Source of the DNA: Micromonospora carbonacea | GTDB taxonomy: Bacteria; Actinomycetota; Actinomycetes; Mycobacteriales; Micromonosporaceae | Length of the DNA: 64,000 bases | Direction: 5' to 3' | Assembly: GCF_014205165.1 (NCBI RefSeq) | Contig: NZ_JACHMZ010000001.1 | Coordinates: 3,246,501-3,310,500, forward strand | Shown: in pieces, positions 45,472-54,430 of the stretch | Layout: every line of letters starts with the position of its first letter | Numbering within the stretch: position 1 is the first letter of the stretch | The notes under the pieces: model-generated | Seen by the model: only the letters and a program-made list of their open reading frames with translations | What the model was told of the DNA's origin: nothing | Database searches by the model: none | Made by a program: the position numbers and the translations under genes

Positions 45472-46638
45472 ATGACTATCCGGAACATGGCCCGCGAACT
45501 CGACGGGGCCGCCATCTCGGCCCTCCTGCGTTCCCTGCCCGCCCGTCCCCTGCTGCTCGGCCTGGGCGAGGCCCGGCACTTCGTGGGGGAGCTGGGCGAG
45601 CTGCGCAACGAGATCTTCCGGCACCTGGTCGAACACGAGGGCTACCGGTCGTTCGCCATCGAGAGCGACTGCCTGAAGGGCCTCGTGGTCGACGACCACC
45701 TCGCGACCGGCGCCGGTGACCTCGACGACGTCATGGCGCGCGGCTTCAGCCACGGCTTCGGCGCGTCACCGGCCAATCGTGAGCTCGTGCGTTGGATGCG
45801 CGCCCACAACGAGAAGCACGACGAGAAGCTGCGGTTCTTCGGGGTCGACGGCCCGCTGGAGTACTGGGCGGCAAGCCCCCGCGAGGCGCTCACCGCCCTG
45901 CACGGCCTCCTCGACGGCCCGCTGCCCTGCACCCGGGAAACCCTCGACGCGCTGCTCGGCCCGGACGAGCGGTGGTCGGACGAGGCCACGGTCATGGACC
46001 CGGCCCGGTCGATCGGCCGGTCCGCCGACGCCCAGCGGCTGCGGGTGATCGCCGACGAGCTGGTGGCGCTGCTCGACACGCAGCTGCCGCAGCTGGGCGT
46101 GCGCGACCGGGAGCGGGCGCAGCTCTACGGACGTACCGCCGTCGGCCTGCTCCGCTACCATCACGCGATGGCCGACCCCGGCGCGGCCCGGATCTCCCGG
46201 TTGTCGGCGCTGCGGGACGCGATGATGGCCGCGAACCTGTGTGCCGTCGCCGCGCACGGCCCGGCGCTGGTCTTCGCCCACAACCTCCACCTGCAACGCC
46301 ACCGCAGCCGCCTGTCGCTCGGCGACCAGCACGTGCAGATGTGGAGCGCGGGGGCGATCACCGCGGCCCGGCTGGGCGACCGGTACGCCTACCTCGCCTC
46401 GGCCTTCGGTGCCGTCGGTGGCGACACCCCGGCTGCGGACTGCGCCGAGGGCGTCCTGGCCACCCTGCCGTGGGACGCTGCCCTGGTCGGCGGCCGGCAC
46501 CTGGCTCAGGTGGCCGCCGGAGCCTCCCCCCGTGTCTCCCGGGACTTCGCCTACTTCCCGCTGGACCCGGCCCGGCTCGACGTGATCGACGGCGTCGTCT
46601 TCGTCCGGCAGGCCGTCGACCTGGGTGCGCCCGGCTAG
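45472..46638 (+). CDS. erythromycin-esterase-family protein
   Basis: A 388-residue EreA/EreB-like hydrolase. LLLGLGEARHFVGELGELRNEIFRHLVEHEGYRSFAIESDC corresponds to the conserved GExxH block (Glu33, His36). ANRELVRWMRAHNEKHDEKLRFFGVDGPLEYW and ALVFAHNLHLQRHRSRLSLGDQHVQMWSAG follow. In Ere enzymes the His acts in lactone opening of macrolides. The GEARHF wording differs from the GEATHG of the known resistance enzymes, so macrolide hydrolysis is only a possibility. An inverted repeat overlaps the ribosome site. Confidence 0.85.
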   Translation: MTIRNMARELDGAAISALLRSLPARPLLLGLGEARHFVGELGELRNEIFRHLVEHEGYRSFAIESDCLKGLVVDDHLATGAGDLDDVMARGFSHGFGASPANRELVRWMRAHNEKHDEKLRFFGVDGPLEYWAASPREALTALHGLLDGPLPCTRETLDALLGPDERWSDEATVMDPARSIGRSADAQRLRVIADELVALLDTQLPQLGVRDRERAQLYGRTAVGLLRYHHAMADPGAARISRLSALRDAMMAANLCAVAAHGPALVFAHNLHLQRHRSRLSLGDQHVQMWSAGAITAARLGDRYAYLASAFGAVGGDTPAADCAEGVLATLPWDAALVGGRHLAQVAAGASPRVSRDFAYFPLDPARLDVIDGVVFVRQAVDLGAPG

Positions 46639-46648
46639 CAGCGGGACG

Positions 46649-47137
46649 TCAGGGCCGCCGCCACGGCCACCGCCACCGGCGGCGGCGAGGGCCGGGGCCG
46701 CGCGGCGGCGCAGCTGCCGGCCGCGCCGCCGCCACCGCCTGCGCGTGGGCGCGTTCCCGGTCGGCGCGCCACCCGGCGACCACCTCGTCGGCGTTGGCGG
46801 GACGCACGACGACCTGCGGGCCGGTCGGGTTGCGCAGCCAGGCGACGACCTCCCGGTTGAGGTCGGCGACGTACGCCCGCACGGCCGCCTCGGTGGGCAG
46901 CCCCCGCACCTCGTCGGGCAGCCGTTCGATCCTGCGGCGCAGCAGCAGCGGCGTGGGCAGCAGCAGGTCGCTGGGCAGCTTCTCACGATCCAGGAAGCTC
47001 TTGATCCACCACGACTCGTCGTAGGGCGTGCCCCGGCCCGGCAGCGGCTTGCCCGCACCGGGAAGGTTGTCGAACTCGCCGCGTTCCTGGGCGGTGCGGA
47101 TCTGCGCCTCGGCCGCGGCCTCCCACCTGTCGCTCAC
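46649..47137 (-). CDS. DUF1992 (DnaJ-homologue subfamily C28-like) protein
   Basis: A 162-residue protein. SDRWEAAAEAQIRTAQERGEFDNLPGAGKPLPG is the DUF1992 signature. YDESWWIKSFLDREKLPSDLLLPTPLLLRRRIERLPDEV and AVRAYVADLNREVVAWLRNPTGPQ complete the domain. The C-terminus is a very basic Arg/Pro/Trp tail. The function is unknown despite the DNAJC28 name. GTG start with GGGGAGG upstream. Confidence 0.9.
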   Translation of the reverse strand: MSDRWEAAAEAQIRTAQERGEFDNLPGAGKPLPGRGTPYDESWWIKSFLDREKLPSDLLLPTPLLLRRRIERLPDEVRGLPTEAAVRAYVADLNREVVAWLRNPTGPQVVVRPANADEVVAGWRADRERAHAQAVAAARPAAAPPRGPGPRRRRWRWPWRRP

Positions 47138-47217
47138 CCGGCACCTCCCCGGCCCCACGGTACCCGTCCGGCCGTGTCGGTGACCGGGGCGCGGTGAGGT
47201 CGCGTGGTCCCGGTGCC

Positions 47218-47553
47218 CTAGCCCGCCGGGTAGAAGAGGAACAGTCTGCAGCCGGTGACGGTCGCGGGCACGTGCCACGATCCGGCCGGGGCGTGCAGGA
47301 ACGTGCCCGCCGGGTAGTCGCGCGCGCCGTCGTGGAACGTGCCGTCGAGCACGTACACCTCTTCGGGGCCGGGCGTGTGGACGTCGCGGCGCGGCCACGA
47401 CGAGCCGGGGTCCATCTCGAGCACGGCGGCCTGCGCGCCGTGCGGTCCCCGCCACAGCGGACGCAGCCGGACGCCGGGGAAGAGCTCGCGGACGGGGGCC
47501 GTCTCGACGCGTACGGCGGTGTAGCCCTCCTGGGCCAGGATCTCTGGATGCAT
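47218..47553 (-). CDS. cupin-domain protein (ChrR-like)
   Basis: A 111-residue single cupin. Motif 1 is VHTPGPEEVYVLDGTFHDG (His/Glu metal ligands) and motif 2 is YPAGTFLHAPAGSWHVP (His). DPGSSWPRRDVHTPGPEE is the ChrR-like cupin style, and the fold is otherwise short. Divergent from the DJ-1/AraC regulator with a 71-bp gap. Start ATG 47553, or GTG 47562. Confidence 0.85.
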   Translation of the reverse strand: MHPEILAQEGYTAVRVETAPVRELFPGVRLRPLWRGPHGAQAAVLEMDPGSSWPRRDVHTPGPEEVYVLDGTFHDGARDYPAGTFLHAPAGSWHVPATVTGCRLFLFYPAG

Positions 47554-47624
47554 GCCCTCCACGGTGCCGCCGGGGAGCCCCGCACGACAGCGGCGACGAG
47601 GACACCGTGGGGTACTTTCTCGCC

Positions 47625-48566
47625 ATGCATCGCGTGGTCGCCCTGGTACGACCGGTGCAGTCGACGTTCGAGCTGGGCTGCGCCGCCGAGGTCTTCGGTA
47701 CGGTGCCCCCTGGTACGCCCCGCCACTACGAGTTCGAGGTGTGCACGGAGAGGCCCGGGCAGGTGTCGACGTCAGCCGGGTACGCGCTGTCGGTGTCGCG
47801 GGATCTTTCGGCTCTCGATTCCGCGGACACCGTGGTGATCCCGGGCTGGGCGCCGGTGGAGGCGCCGCTGTCGGCACGGGTGCGCCGTGCGTTGCTGCGG
47901 GCCCACGCCCGGGGGGCGCGGCTCGTCACGATCTGCGGCGGCGTGTTCGCGCTGGCCCGTACCGGCCTGCTGGACGGCCGCTCGGCCACGACGCACTGGG
48001 CGCGTGCCGAGCAGTTGCGGCAGGAGTTCCCCCGGGTGCGCGTGGACGCGGAGGTGCTCTACGTCGATCACGGGGACGTGGCCACGAGCGCCGGCGCAGG
48101 CGCCGGCATCGACCTGTGCCTGCACCTCGTCGGGAAGGATCACGGGGTCGGGCACGCGGCGCTTGTCGCGCGGTACATGGTGATGCCACCGCACCGCGGC
48201 GGCGGCCAGACCCAGCCCGTGCTGACCGCGCCGGCCACGGACAGCCTGGACGGACTCCTGGAGTGGGCCGAGGCGCGTCTGGGAACGGCGTTGTCGGTGA
48301 GTGACCTTGCGGCGTATCTGCACGTCTCGCCCCGGACGCTGGCCCGACGGTTCGCCGAGCAGCTCGACACGAGCCCGGGCGCGTGGCTGCTGTCTCGCCG
48401 GGTGGCGCGGGCACGCACGCTGCTGGAGGAAACGGACCTGTCGGTGGAGGCCGTCGCGGTCCGGGTCGGCCTCACCTCGGCGGCGAATCTGCGCCGTCGC
48501 TTCCGGGTTCGGGTGGGCGCGACCCCGGGCGCCTACCGGCGGGCGTTCCGGGGCTCCGCGACCTGA
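47625..48566 (+). CDS. GlxA-type regulator: DJ-1/PfpI domain plus AraC HTH
   Basis: A 313-residue regulator. The N-terminal DJ-1/PfpI domain is VALVRPVQSTFELGCAAEVFG, then VVIPGW, RLVTICGGVFALARTGLLDGRSATTHW (nucleophile-elbow Cys in ICGGVFAL). The C-terminal AraC domain is LSVSDLAAYLHVSPRTLARRFAEQLDTSPGAWLLSRRVARAR, then VAVRVGLTSAANLRRRFRVRVGATPGAYR. GlxA/FtrA-like proteins sense metabolites, but the ligand here is unknown. Divergent from a cupin gene. Confidence 0.92.
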   Translation: MHRVVALVRPVQSTFELGCAAEVFGTVPPGTPRHYEFEVCTERPGQVSTSAGYALSVSRDLSALDSADTVVIPGWAPVEAPLSARVRRALLRAHARGARLVTICGGVFALARTGLLDGRSATTHWARAEQLRQEFPRVRVDAEVLYVDHGDVATSAGAGAGIDLCLHLVGKDHGVGHAALVARYMVMPPHRGGGQTQPVLTAPATDSLDGLLEWAEARLGTALSVSDLAAYLHVSPRTLARRFAEQLDTSPGAWLLSRRVARARTLLEETDLSVEAVAVRVGLTSAANLRRRFRVRVGATPGAYRRAFRGSAT

Positions 48567-48582
48567 TGCCGCGCGCTGCTGC

Positions 48583-49146
48583 TCACCCTCGGGGGGCCGC
48601 GTGGCGGGCGTGGCGGTGCCCGTCGAGCGGGAACGGCGCCCGCGCGGGAAGCGTCTCCTGGAACGGGTAGCCGGCCTTCTCGGCGACCCGGCAGGAGGCG
48701 GTGTTGTCGACCTGGTGCAGCAGGTCCAGGCGGGTCAGGCCGGTCGCGGCGAACCGGGTGAACGCCCAGTCGGTGACCGCCTGCACGGCGCGCGGCGCGA
48801 CGCCGCGCCCGCGGGCCCACGCGGCCGTCCAGTAGCCGACCTCGGCGTGCGGGCGGCCGGGCAGGACGTCCTTGAGGACGACCGTGGCGACGAGGCGGTC
48901 GCCGCCGGGGCGGGGTTCGCGTACGGCGAAGGCGAACCGGCGGCCGGCGGCCCAGCCCTGCCGGCTGCGGACCAGCCACCGGTGGGCGTCTCGGGCGTCG
49001 TCGACCGGACGCCGGGTCCAGTGGCGCAGCACCGGGTCGCGGTAGACCTCGATCAGCTCGGGAACGTCGCCGTCGCGCCAGGGGCGCAGCTCCAGCCCGC
49101 CGTGGTGGGGGGTCGCGGGGACCCGCAGGAGCATGGACATCCCCAT
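48583..49146 (-). CDS. GNAT-family acetyltransferase, RimJ/RimL-like
   Basis: A 187-residue enzyme. LELRPWRDGDVPELIEVYRDPVLRHWT is the RimJ-like opening, EVGYWTAAWARGRGVAPRAVQAVTDWAF holds the acetyl-CoA loop (ARGRGVA), and LTRLDLLHQVDNTASCRVAEKAGYPFQE the terminal motif. Acts on protein N-termini or small amines; the target is unknown. Convergent with the regulator gene. Confidence 0.88.
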   Translation of the reverse strand: MGMSMLLRVPATPHHGGLELRPWRDGDVPELIEVYRDPVLRHWTRRPVDDARDAHRWLVRSRQGWAAGRRFAFAVREPRPGGDRLVATVVLKDVLPGRPHAEVGYWTAAWARGRGVAPRAVQAVTDWAFTRFAATGLTRLDLLHQVDNTASCRVAEKAGYPFQETLPARAPFPLDGHRHARHAAPRG

Positions 49147-49194
49147 AGTGTCGCCCGCCGCCGCGGCCGGCGTCGTCCCGTGGGCGGGCCGGGG

Positions 49195-50022
49195 TCAGGG
49201 CGTCCCGGGATGGCGGTGGCGGCGCACGAGGCCGGCGGCCAGCGGCGCGGCGTCGAGGTCACCGGCGGCGATCCGGCGGGCGACGGTGCGCCGCACGAGG
49301 CGGTCGGCCAGGGCGGGGGCGTGGCGGGCGACGGCCAGTTCGAGGCGGCCCCGGGCGGTGGTGGCCACGTCGCGCGGGGCGCGGCGGGCGGCGGCGGCGC
49401 GCAGGATCGCCGCGACGACGCCCTCGACGGGTTCGGGCCGGGACACCCCGTCCAGGGACAGTCCGGCGCGGGCGGTGCTGTCGTGGATGGGTGAGGCGAC
49501 CATGCTGGGGTAGACGACGCTGACGCCGACGTGGGTGCCGACCTCCAGGCGCAGCGCGTCGGCGTACGCGACGAGGGCGCGTTTGCTGACCCCGTACGCG
49601 GCGGCCAGGGGCAGCGGCAGCACCGCCATCCGGCTGGCCACGAAGATCACCCGGCCGTGGTCGGCGACGAGGGCGGGCAGGGCGGCGGCGGTGGTGCGCC
49701 AGGCGGCGAGGAGGTTCACCTCGAGCTGTTGGCGCACGGTGTCGTCGGGGGGGAGTTCGGCGGGGGCGGGGCCGCCGACGCCGGCGTTGTTGACCAGCAG
49801 GTCGAGGCCGCCGAGCCGGTCGACGGCGGCGGTCACGGCGGCGGCGGTGCCGGCCGGGTCGGTCAGGTCGACGCCGAGCACCGGGGTGTCGGGGTGGTCG
49901 TGGGCGTGCAGGTCGAGGCCGACGACGTGGGCGCCGGCGGCGTGCAGGGCCGCGCACAGGCGCCGGCCGAAGGTGCCGCGCGCGCCGGTGACGAGGGCGC
50001 GGCGGCCGGTCAGGGCGGTCAC
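49195..50022 (-). CDS. short-chain dehydrogenase/reductase
   Basis: A 275-residue classical SDR. TGARGTFG is the cofactor loop, NNAGVG at about 84, with catalytic Ser (FVASRMAVLP), Tyr (AAYGVSKRALVAY) and Lys. A C-terminal extension LAVARHAPALADRLVRRTVARRIAAG is seen in SDRs acting on lipids or steroids. GTG overlaps the stop of the FMO gene (GTGA), so it is co-translated with it and probably works on the same or a related substrate. Confidence 0.9.
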   Translation of the reverse strand: MTALTGRRALVTGARGTFGRRLCAALHAAGAHVVGLDLHAHDHPDTPVLGVDLTDPAGTAAAVTAAVDRLGGLDLLVNNAGVGGPAPAELPPDDTVRQQLEVNLLAAWRTTAAALPALVADHGRVIFVASRMAVLPLPLAAAYGVSKRALVAYADALRLEVGTHVGVSVVYPSMVASPIHDSTARAGLSLDGVSRPEPVEGVVAAILRAAAARRAPRDVATTARGRLELAVARHAPALADRLVRRTVARRIAAGDLDAAPLAAGLVRRHRHPGTP

Positions 50023-51338
50023 GTCGCGTCCCGGGCGGCGCGGCGGGCGCCGGCGGCCAGTTCGCGGCCGAGCTGCGCCAGGTAGGTGTCGAAGTCGACG
50101 CGCATCGCCGGACGGCGGTGCCCCCACCGGGCGGTGGCGGCGCGCAGTTCGGCGCGGCAGGCGGCGCGTTGGGCCGCCGGGGCCGGTGGGGCGTACCGGC
50201 CGGCGAGGCGGGCGGCGACGAGGCGGGCCTGCGCCTCCAGCAGGGGAAACGCCGCCCCGGTGGACTGGGTCAGCCCGACGAAGGCCAGGCCGGGGGCGTC
50301 GAGGTGGAACACGTGCCGGTACAGCGGCAGGGTGTCGGGGCCGGCGCCGAGCAGCGCGGGGTCGAGGAACGGCATCTCGATGCGGTAGCCGGTGCACCAG
50401 ACGACCAGGTCGACGGCGTCGACGCGGCCGTCGGCGAACTCGACCTCGTCGCCGTGGAACGCGGCGATGCCGGGGCGGGCCTCGATCGCGCCGTGGCTGA
50501 GCCGCGACAGCAGCGCGTCGGAGAGGGTGGGATGGTCCTGGAGGAGGCCGTGGGCGGGGGCGGGCAGCCCGTAGCGGGTGGGCGGGCCGACGGTGGCGGT
50601 GAGCAGGGCCTGGCTGATCCGTTGGCGCAGCCGCCAGGGCAGCCGCCGCGCGAGCGCCCCGTTGAGGGTGTCCGACGGACGGCCCAGCAGGTGCTTGGGC
50701 ACCACCCACACGCCGCGGCGCAGCGACAGCAAGGTGCGTCGGGCGGTGTGGGAGGCGTCCACGGCGATGTCCATGGCGGAGTTGCCGCCGCCGACGACGA
50801 GGACCCGCCGGCCGGCGAGCTGCTCGGGGCCGCGGTAGGCGTGGCTGTGGAGCTGTTCGGCGGTGCTGTCGCCGGCGGGCGGGGGCTCGGGCGGGCGGGG
50901 CACCCGGTTGTGGCCGTTGGCGACGACGACGGCGGCGACGGTGACCTCGCTGACGCCGTCGGGGCCGGTGGCCCGCACGGTCCACCGGTCGTCGGGGCCA
51001 CGGGTGACCCCGACGACGGTGTGCCGCAGCCGGACGGCGTCGAGGAGCCCGAAGCGCCGGGCGTAGTCGTGCAGGTAGCCGGCGACGCGGGTGTGGTGGG
51101 GGTAGTCGGGCCAGTGGGCGGGCATGGGGTGGTCGGCGAACTGCGTGCGGGTCCGGCTGGTGTTCAGGTGCAGGGTGCGGTAGGCGGGCGAGTCCGGCGC
51201 CCCGTACACCCACAGGCCGCCGACGGTGTCGGCCGTCTCGAAGGCCACGGCCGGCACGCCGGCGTCGGCGAGGGCCTTGAGGGTGGCCAGGCCGGCGGCG
51301 CCGGCGCCGATCACCGCGACCCGTGGGGACTGCCCCAT
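50019..51338 (-). CDS. flavin-containing monooxygenase
   Basis: A 439-residue class B monooxygenase. FAD motif VAVIGAGAAGLATLKAL, the FMO fingerprint-like HSHAYRG, NADPH motif VLVVGGGNSAMDIA, and the C-terminal VVWCTGYRIEMPFL that family members share. Oxygenates N or S atoms, or carries out Baeyer-Villiger reactions. ATG 51338 after GGGGGAGG. The promoter has a site matching the TetR operator of the nearby MFS gene. Confidence 0.93.
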   Translation of the reverse strand: MGQSPRVAVIGAGAAGLATLKALADAGVPAVAFETADTVGGLWVYGAPDSPAYRTLHLNTSRTRTQFADHPMPAHWPDYPHHTRVAGYLHDYARRFGLLDAVRLRHTVVGVTRGPDDRWTVRATGPDGVSEVTVAAVVVANGHNRVPRPPEPPPAGDSTAEQLHSHAYRGPEQLAGRRVLVVGGGNSAMDIAVDASHTARRTLLSLRRGVWVVPKHLLGRPSDTLNGALARRLPWRLRQRISQALLTATVGPPTRYGLPAPAHGLLQDHPTLSDALLSRLSHGAIEARPGIAAFHGDEVEFADGRVDAVDLVVWCTGYRIEMPFLDPALLGAGPDTLPLYRHVFHLDAPGLAFVGLTQSTGAAFPLLEAQARLVAARLAGRYAPPAPAAQRAACRAELRAATARWGHRRPAMRVDFDTYLAQLGRELAAGARRAARDAT

Positions 51339-51359
51339 GTCGTCGTCCTCCCCCACGTT

Positions 51360-51379
51360 AATCCAACACTCGATGGATA
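51360..51379. promoter_or_regulatory. TetR-type operator upstream of the FMO-SDR operon
   Basis: ATCCA, eight bases, TGGAT (51361-51378), 22 bp before the FMO start. Same half-sites and spacing as the site at 53032-53051. Confidence 0.7.
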
Positions 51380-51558
51380 ATGCGGGGGTCGATGGCCCGG
51401 CGTCAAGACGTCCGGCCCGCGCGGGCCGGTAATGCGGTCGACGCCGCCGCGCGCCGCGGTTACCTTACGGACCTCACGTCCCGTGGAGGTGTTCCGGATG
51501 CCCGTGTCGAGCGCGCCCGCCCAGCAGACCCCCGCCCCCGACGTGAGGAAACCGAGAA

Positions 51559-52305
51559 GTGGACCTGCCACGTAGCTTTGTCATCCGCGAACGCGACCAC
51601 CGCATCCACAACCCCTTCACCGCCGAGAAGCTCGCCACCCTCGGGCGGGCGCTGCGCCTGCGGCCGGGCACGACCCTGCTCGACCTGGCCTGCGGCAGCG
51701 GCGAGATGCTCTGCCAGTGGAGCCGCGCCCACGGCGTGACCGGCACCGGGGTCGACATCAGCACCGCCTTCGTCGAGGCCGCCCGGGCCCGCGCCGCCGA
51801 GCTGGGCGTCGCCGGGCGGGTGACGTTCGTGCACGGCGACGCCGCCGCGTACACCGCCGACGCCGCGGTCGACGTCGCCGCCTGCGTCGGGGCGACCTGG
51901 ATCGGCGGCGGCGTCGCGGGCACCATCGAGCTGCTCGAACGCGCCCTGCGCCCCGGCGGCCTGCTGCTGGTCGGCGAGCCGTTCTGGCAGGCCGACCCGC
52001 CCGACGAGGCGACGGTGGCGGCCTGCCACGCCACGGCCCGGGAGGACTTCCACGACCTGCCGGGCCTGGTCGCCCGCTACGGCCGGCTCGGCTTCGACCT
52101 GGTGGAGATGGTCCTCGCCGACGAGGACAGCTGGGACCGTTACGTCGCCGCGCAGTGGTTGTCGGTGCGCCGCTGGCTCGACGCCCACCCCGACGACGAG
52201 CTGGCCGGCGAGCTGCGCGCCGAGCTCGACGCCGCGCCGCAGCAGTACGTCCGCTACCAGCGGCCCCACCTCGGGTGGGGGGTGTTCGCGCTGATGCGGC
52301 GCTGA
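51559..52305 (+). CDS. SAM-dependent methyltransferase
   Basis: A 248-residue class I methyltransferase. LLDLACGSGEMLCQW is the SAM motif I, GTGVDIST motif II, VTFVHGDAAAY motif III and LLLVGEPFW near post III. PFTAEKLATLGRALRLRPGTTLLDL is the usual opening. The target is unknown. GTG start after GAGGAAACCGAGAA. Sits between the FMO operon and the TetR gene, with its own promoter region. Confidence 0.9.
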   Translation: MDLPRSFVIRERDHRIHNPFTAEKLATLGRALRLRPGTTLLDLACGSGEMLCQWSRAHGVTGTGVDISTAFVEAARARAAELGVAGRVTFVHGDAAAYTADAAVDVAACVGATWIGGGVAGTIELLERALRPGGLLLVGEPFWQADPPDEATVAACHATAREDFHDLPGLVARYGRLGFDLVEMVLADEDSWDRYVAAQWLSVRRWLDAHPDDELAGELRAELDAAPQQYVRYQRPHLGWGVFALMRR

Positions 52306-52348
52306 CGATCCCGCCGGCGGCGCGCGGGCCGGTCCCGTGCGCCGCCGG

Positions 52349-53020
52349 CTATCGCGCGTCCGGTCGCCCGCCGGGCCAGTACAGGCCGTCGAGGAACCGG
52401 TGCACGAAGGCGCGGAACTCCCGGCGTTCCCGCTGCGCCGAGGCCGCGTCGGCGGCCAGCGCCACCACGTGCGCGTGCACGGCCCAGACCAGGCTGCGCA
52501 CCGTGATGTGCGGGGTGGGCTCGACCAGCGCCCCGGCGTCCGCCGCGGCCCGCAGCAGCTGCTCCACCAGCTCGTACAGCGGCGCGGAGTACCGCTCGTC
52601 GAGGTCGGCGTGCCGGTGCGGCTCCAGCCAGCGGCGCAGCCACAGGGCGGTGGTCTGCGGGTGCTCCTGGAGGAAGTCCACGAACACGTCGACCAGGTCG
52701 TGCAGCGCCCCCCGGGCGGCGGCGGGCCCGGTGTCGAGGGCGTCGTGGGCCGCGCGCGTCGCCGCCCGCAGGGCGTCGCGTTCGGCGACGAACACCCGGG
52801 CGAAGCAGGCGTCGTAGAGCTGCGCCTTCGTGCCCGTGTGGTGGGAGACCGTGGCGACGTCGACGCCGGCGGCGGCGGCGACCTGCCGCAGCCCGACGGC
52901 GTCGAAGCCCCGGGCGGCGAACAGCGCGGTGGCGGCGGTCAGCACCACCTCGCGGGTGTCCCGGCTCTCGGAACGCCGGGGTCGGCCGGGCCGCCGTCGG
53001 GGCATGGTCATGGGCGCCAT
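52349..53020 (-). CDS. TetR-family transcriptional repressor
   Basis: A 223-residue regulator. Very basic N-terminus ([14 protein letters not shown]), then HTH EVVLTAATALFAARGFDAVGLRQVAAAAGVDVATVSHHTGTKAQLYDACFA. The ligand-binding domain carries ARGALHDLVDVFVDFLQEHPQTTALWLRRWLEPHRHADLDERY. Divergent from the MFS gene at 53084. AGGGGG precedes the ATG and the operator lies 12 bp upstream, so it is likely self-repressing. Confidence 0.92.
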   Translation of the reverse strand: MAPMTMPRRRPGRPRRSESRDTREVVLTAATALFAARGFDAVGLRQVAAAAGVDVATVSHHTGTKAQLYDACFARVFVAERDALRAATRAAHDALDTGPAAARGALHDLVDVFVDFLQEHPQTTALWLRRWLEPHRHADLDERYSAPLYELVEQLLRAAADAGALVEPTPHITVRSLVWAVHAHVVALAADAASAQRERREFRAFVHRFLDGLYWPGGRPDAR

Positions 53021-53031
53021 TGTCCCCCTAC

Positions 53032-53051
53032 AATCCAGCGACCGTTGGATT
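53032..53051. promoter_or_regulatory. TetR operator between repressor and MFS genes
   Basis: AATCCA, eight bases, TGGATT, perfect. It lies in the 63-bp divergent gap, where the repressor would block both promoters. Sequence-related to 51360-51379. Confidence 0.8.
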
Positions 53052-53083
53052 TGGCGGCGGCGTGCCGCCGAGAGGACCCCACC

Positions 53084-54424
53084 ATGACCGACCCGGCCCC
53101 CGCGCCACGGGCGGACCTGCCGCGCGGCCCGCTGCTCGGCTTCGCCGCCGGCTCCCTCGGCATGGGCGTGTGGGTCACCGTACCCGGCCTGCTGCTGCTG
53201 TACTTCCTCACCGACGTGCTCGCGGTGACGCCGTGGCTGGCCGGCCTGGTCCTGCTGGCCCCGAAGGTCGTCGACGTGCTGGCCCACCCGTGGGTCGGCC
53301 ACCTCAGCGACGCCGGGTCGGCCCGCCGCGGCGACCGGCGGCGGCTGCTGCTGGCCGGCTGCGCCCTGCCGGCGGCGTTCGCCGCGCTGTTCGCGGTGCC
53401 CGGCGGCCTCGCCGGCGCGGCCGCAGCCGGGTGGGTCGCGGCCTGGTTCGTCGCCGGGAACCTGCTGTTCGCCGCCTACCAGGTGCCCTACCTGGCCACC
53501 CCGGCCGACCTGCGGATCGGCTACCACGAGCGGACCCGGCTGATGGCGTTCCGGATGGTGGTGCTCACCGCCGGGATCCTGGTCTCCGGGCTGCTCGCGC
53601 CGCTGCTGGCCGGCGGGGACGCCGCGACCCGCGGCGGCTACCAGCGGATGGGCCTGCTGCTGGGCGTCGCCGCCGGCGTCGCCATGCTGGCCGGGGTCGC
53701 CGGCATCGGCCGGCTGCGCCGGCGCGCCGGCGTCACCGCGCACCGCCACGCGCCGGGCGGCTGGCCGGCGCTGGCGGCGGCGCTGCGCGACGGGCAGTTC
53801 CGCTGGCTGGTCGCCGCCTACCTGGCGATGTCCACCACGACACACCTGGTGCTGGCCGGGGTGCCGTACTACGCCGAGTACGAGCTGGGCCGCCCGGCGC
53901 TGACCACGGTGCTGGTCGCCGCGTTCGTCGCCCCGGCGCTGCTGGTCACCCCGGTGTGGCTGGCTGCGGCCCGCCGCGTCGGCAAGCAGCGGGCCCTGCT
54001 GGTCGCGCAGGGCGCGTTCGCGGCCGGATCGCTGGTCCTGGCCGCAGGTGCCCCCGCCGGCCTGCCCGTCCTGGTCGCGGCGGTGACGGTGCTCGGCATC
54101 GCGTTCGCCGGCATGCAGCTGCTGCCGTTCGCGATGATGCCCGACGTCATCCGCGCCGCCGGCGGCACCGGCGCGGGCACCTACGCCGGGGTGTGGACGG
54201 CCACCGAGGCCACCGGCGCGGCGCTGGGCCCCTACGCGTTCGCGCTGTGCCTGACCGCCGGCGGGTTCGTCGCCTCCACCGGCGGTCAGGTCGTCGACCA
54301 GTCGGACGCGGCCGGGGCCGCGATCCGCTACGGATTCGGGCTGCTGCCGGCCGCGCTGATGCTCGCCGCGGTGCTGCTGCAACGCCGCTACACCCTCGAC
54401 GGCGCGGCCCGCGCCGCCGGCTGA
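53084..54424 (+). CDS. MFS transporter, GPH-like
   Basis: A 446-residue transporter with about 12 helices. VVDVLAHPWVGHLSDAGSARRGDRRRLLLAG is the loop 2-3 motif of the glycoside-pentoside-hexuronide (GPH) branch, PYLATPADLRIGYHERTRLMAFRM is the next conserved region, and MLPFAMMPDVIRA follows the same family. The substrate is unknown, possibly a sugar or steroid-like molecule. GAGGACCCCACC precedes the ATG. Paired with a divergent TetR gene. Confidence 0.9.
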   Translation: MTDPAPAPRADLPRGPLLGFAAGSLGMGVWVTVPGLLLLYFLTDVLAVTPWLAGLVLLAPKVVDVLAHPWVGHLSDAGSARRGDRRRLLLAGCALPAAFAALFAVPGGLAGAAAAGWVAAWFVAGNLLFAAYQVPYLATPADLRIGYHERTRLMAFRMVVLTAGILVSGLLAPLLAGGDAATRGGYQRMGLLLGVAAGVAMLAGVAGIGRLRRRAGVTAHRHAPGGWPALAAALRDGQFRWLVAAYLAMSTTTHLVLAGVPYYAEYELGRPALTTVLVAAFVAPALLVTPVWLAAARRVGKQRALLVAQGAFAAGSLVLAAGAPAGLPVLVAAVTVLGIAFAGMQLLPFAMMPDVIRAAGGTGAGTYAGVWTATEATGAALGPYAFALCLTAGGFVASTGGQVVDQSDAAGAAIRYGFGLLPAALMLAAVLLQRRYTLDGAARAAG

Positions 54425-54430
54425 CGCGCA

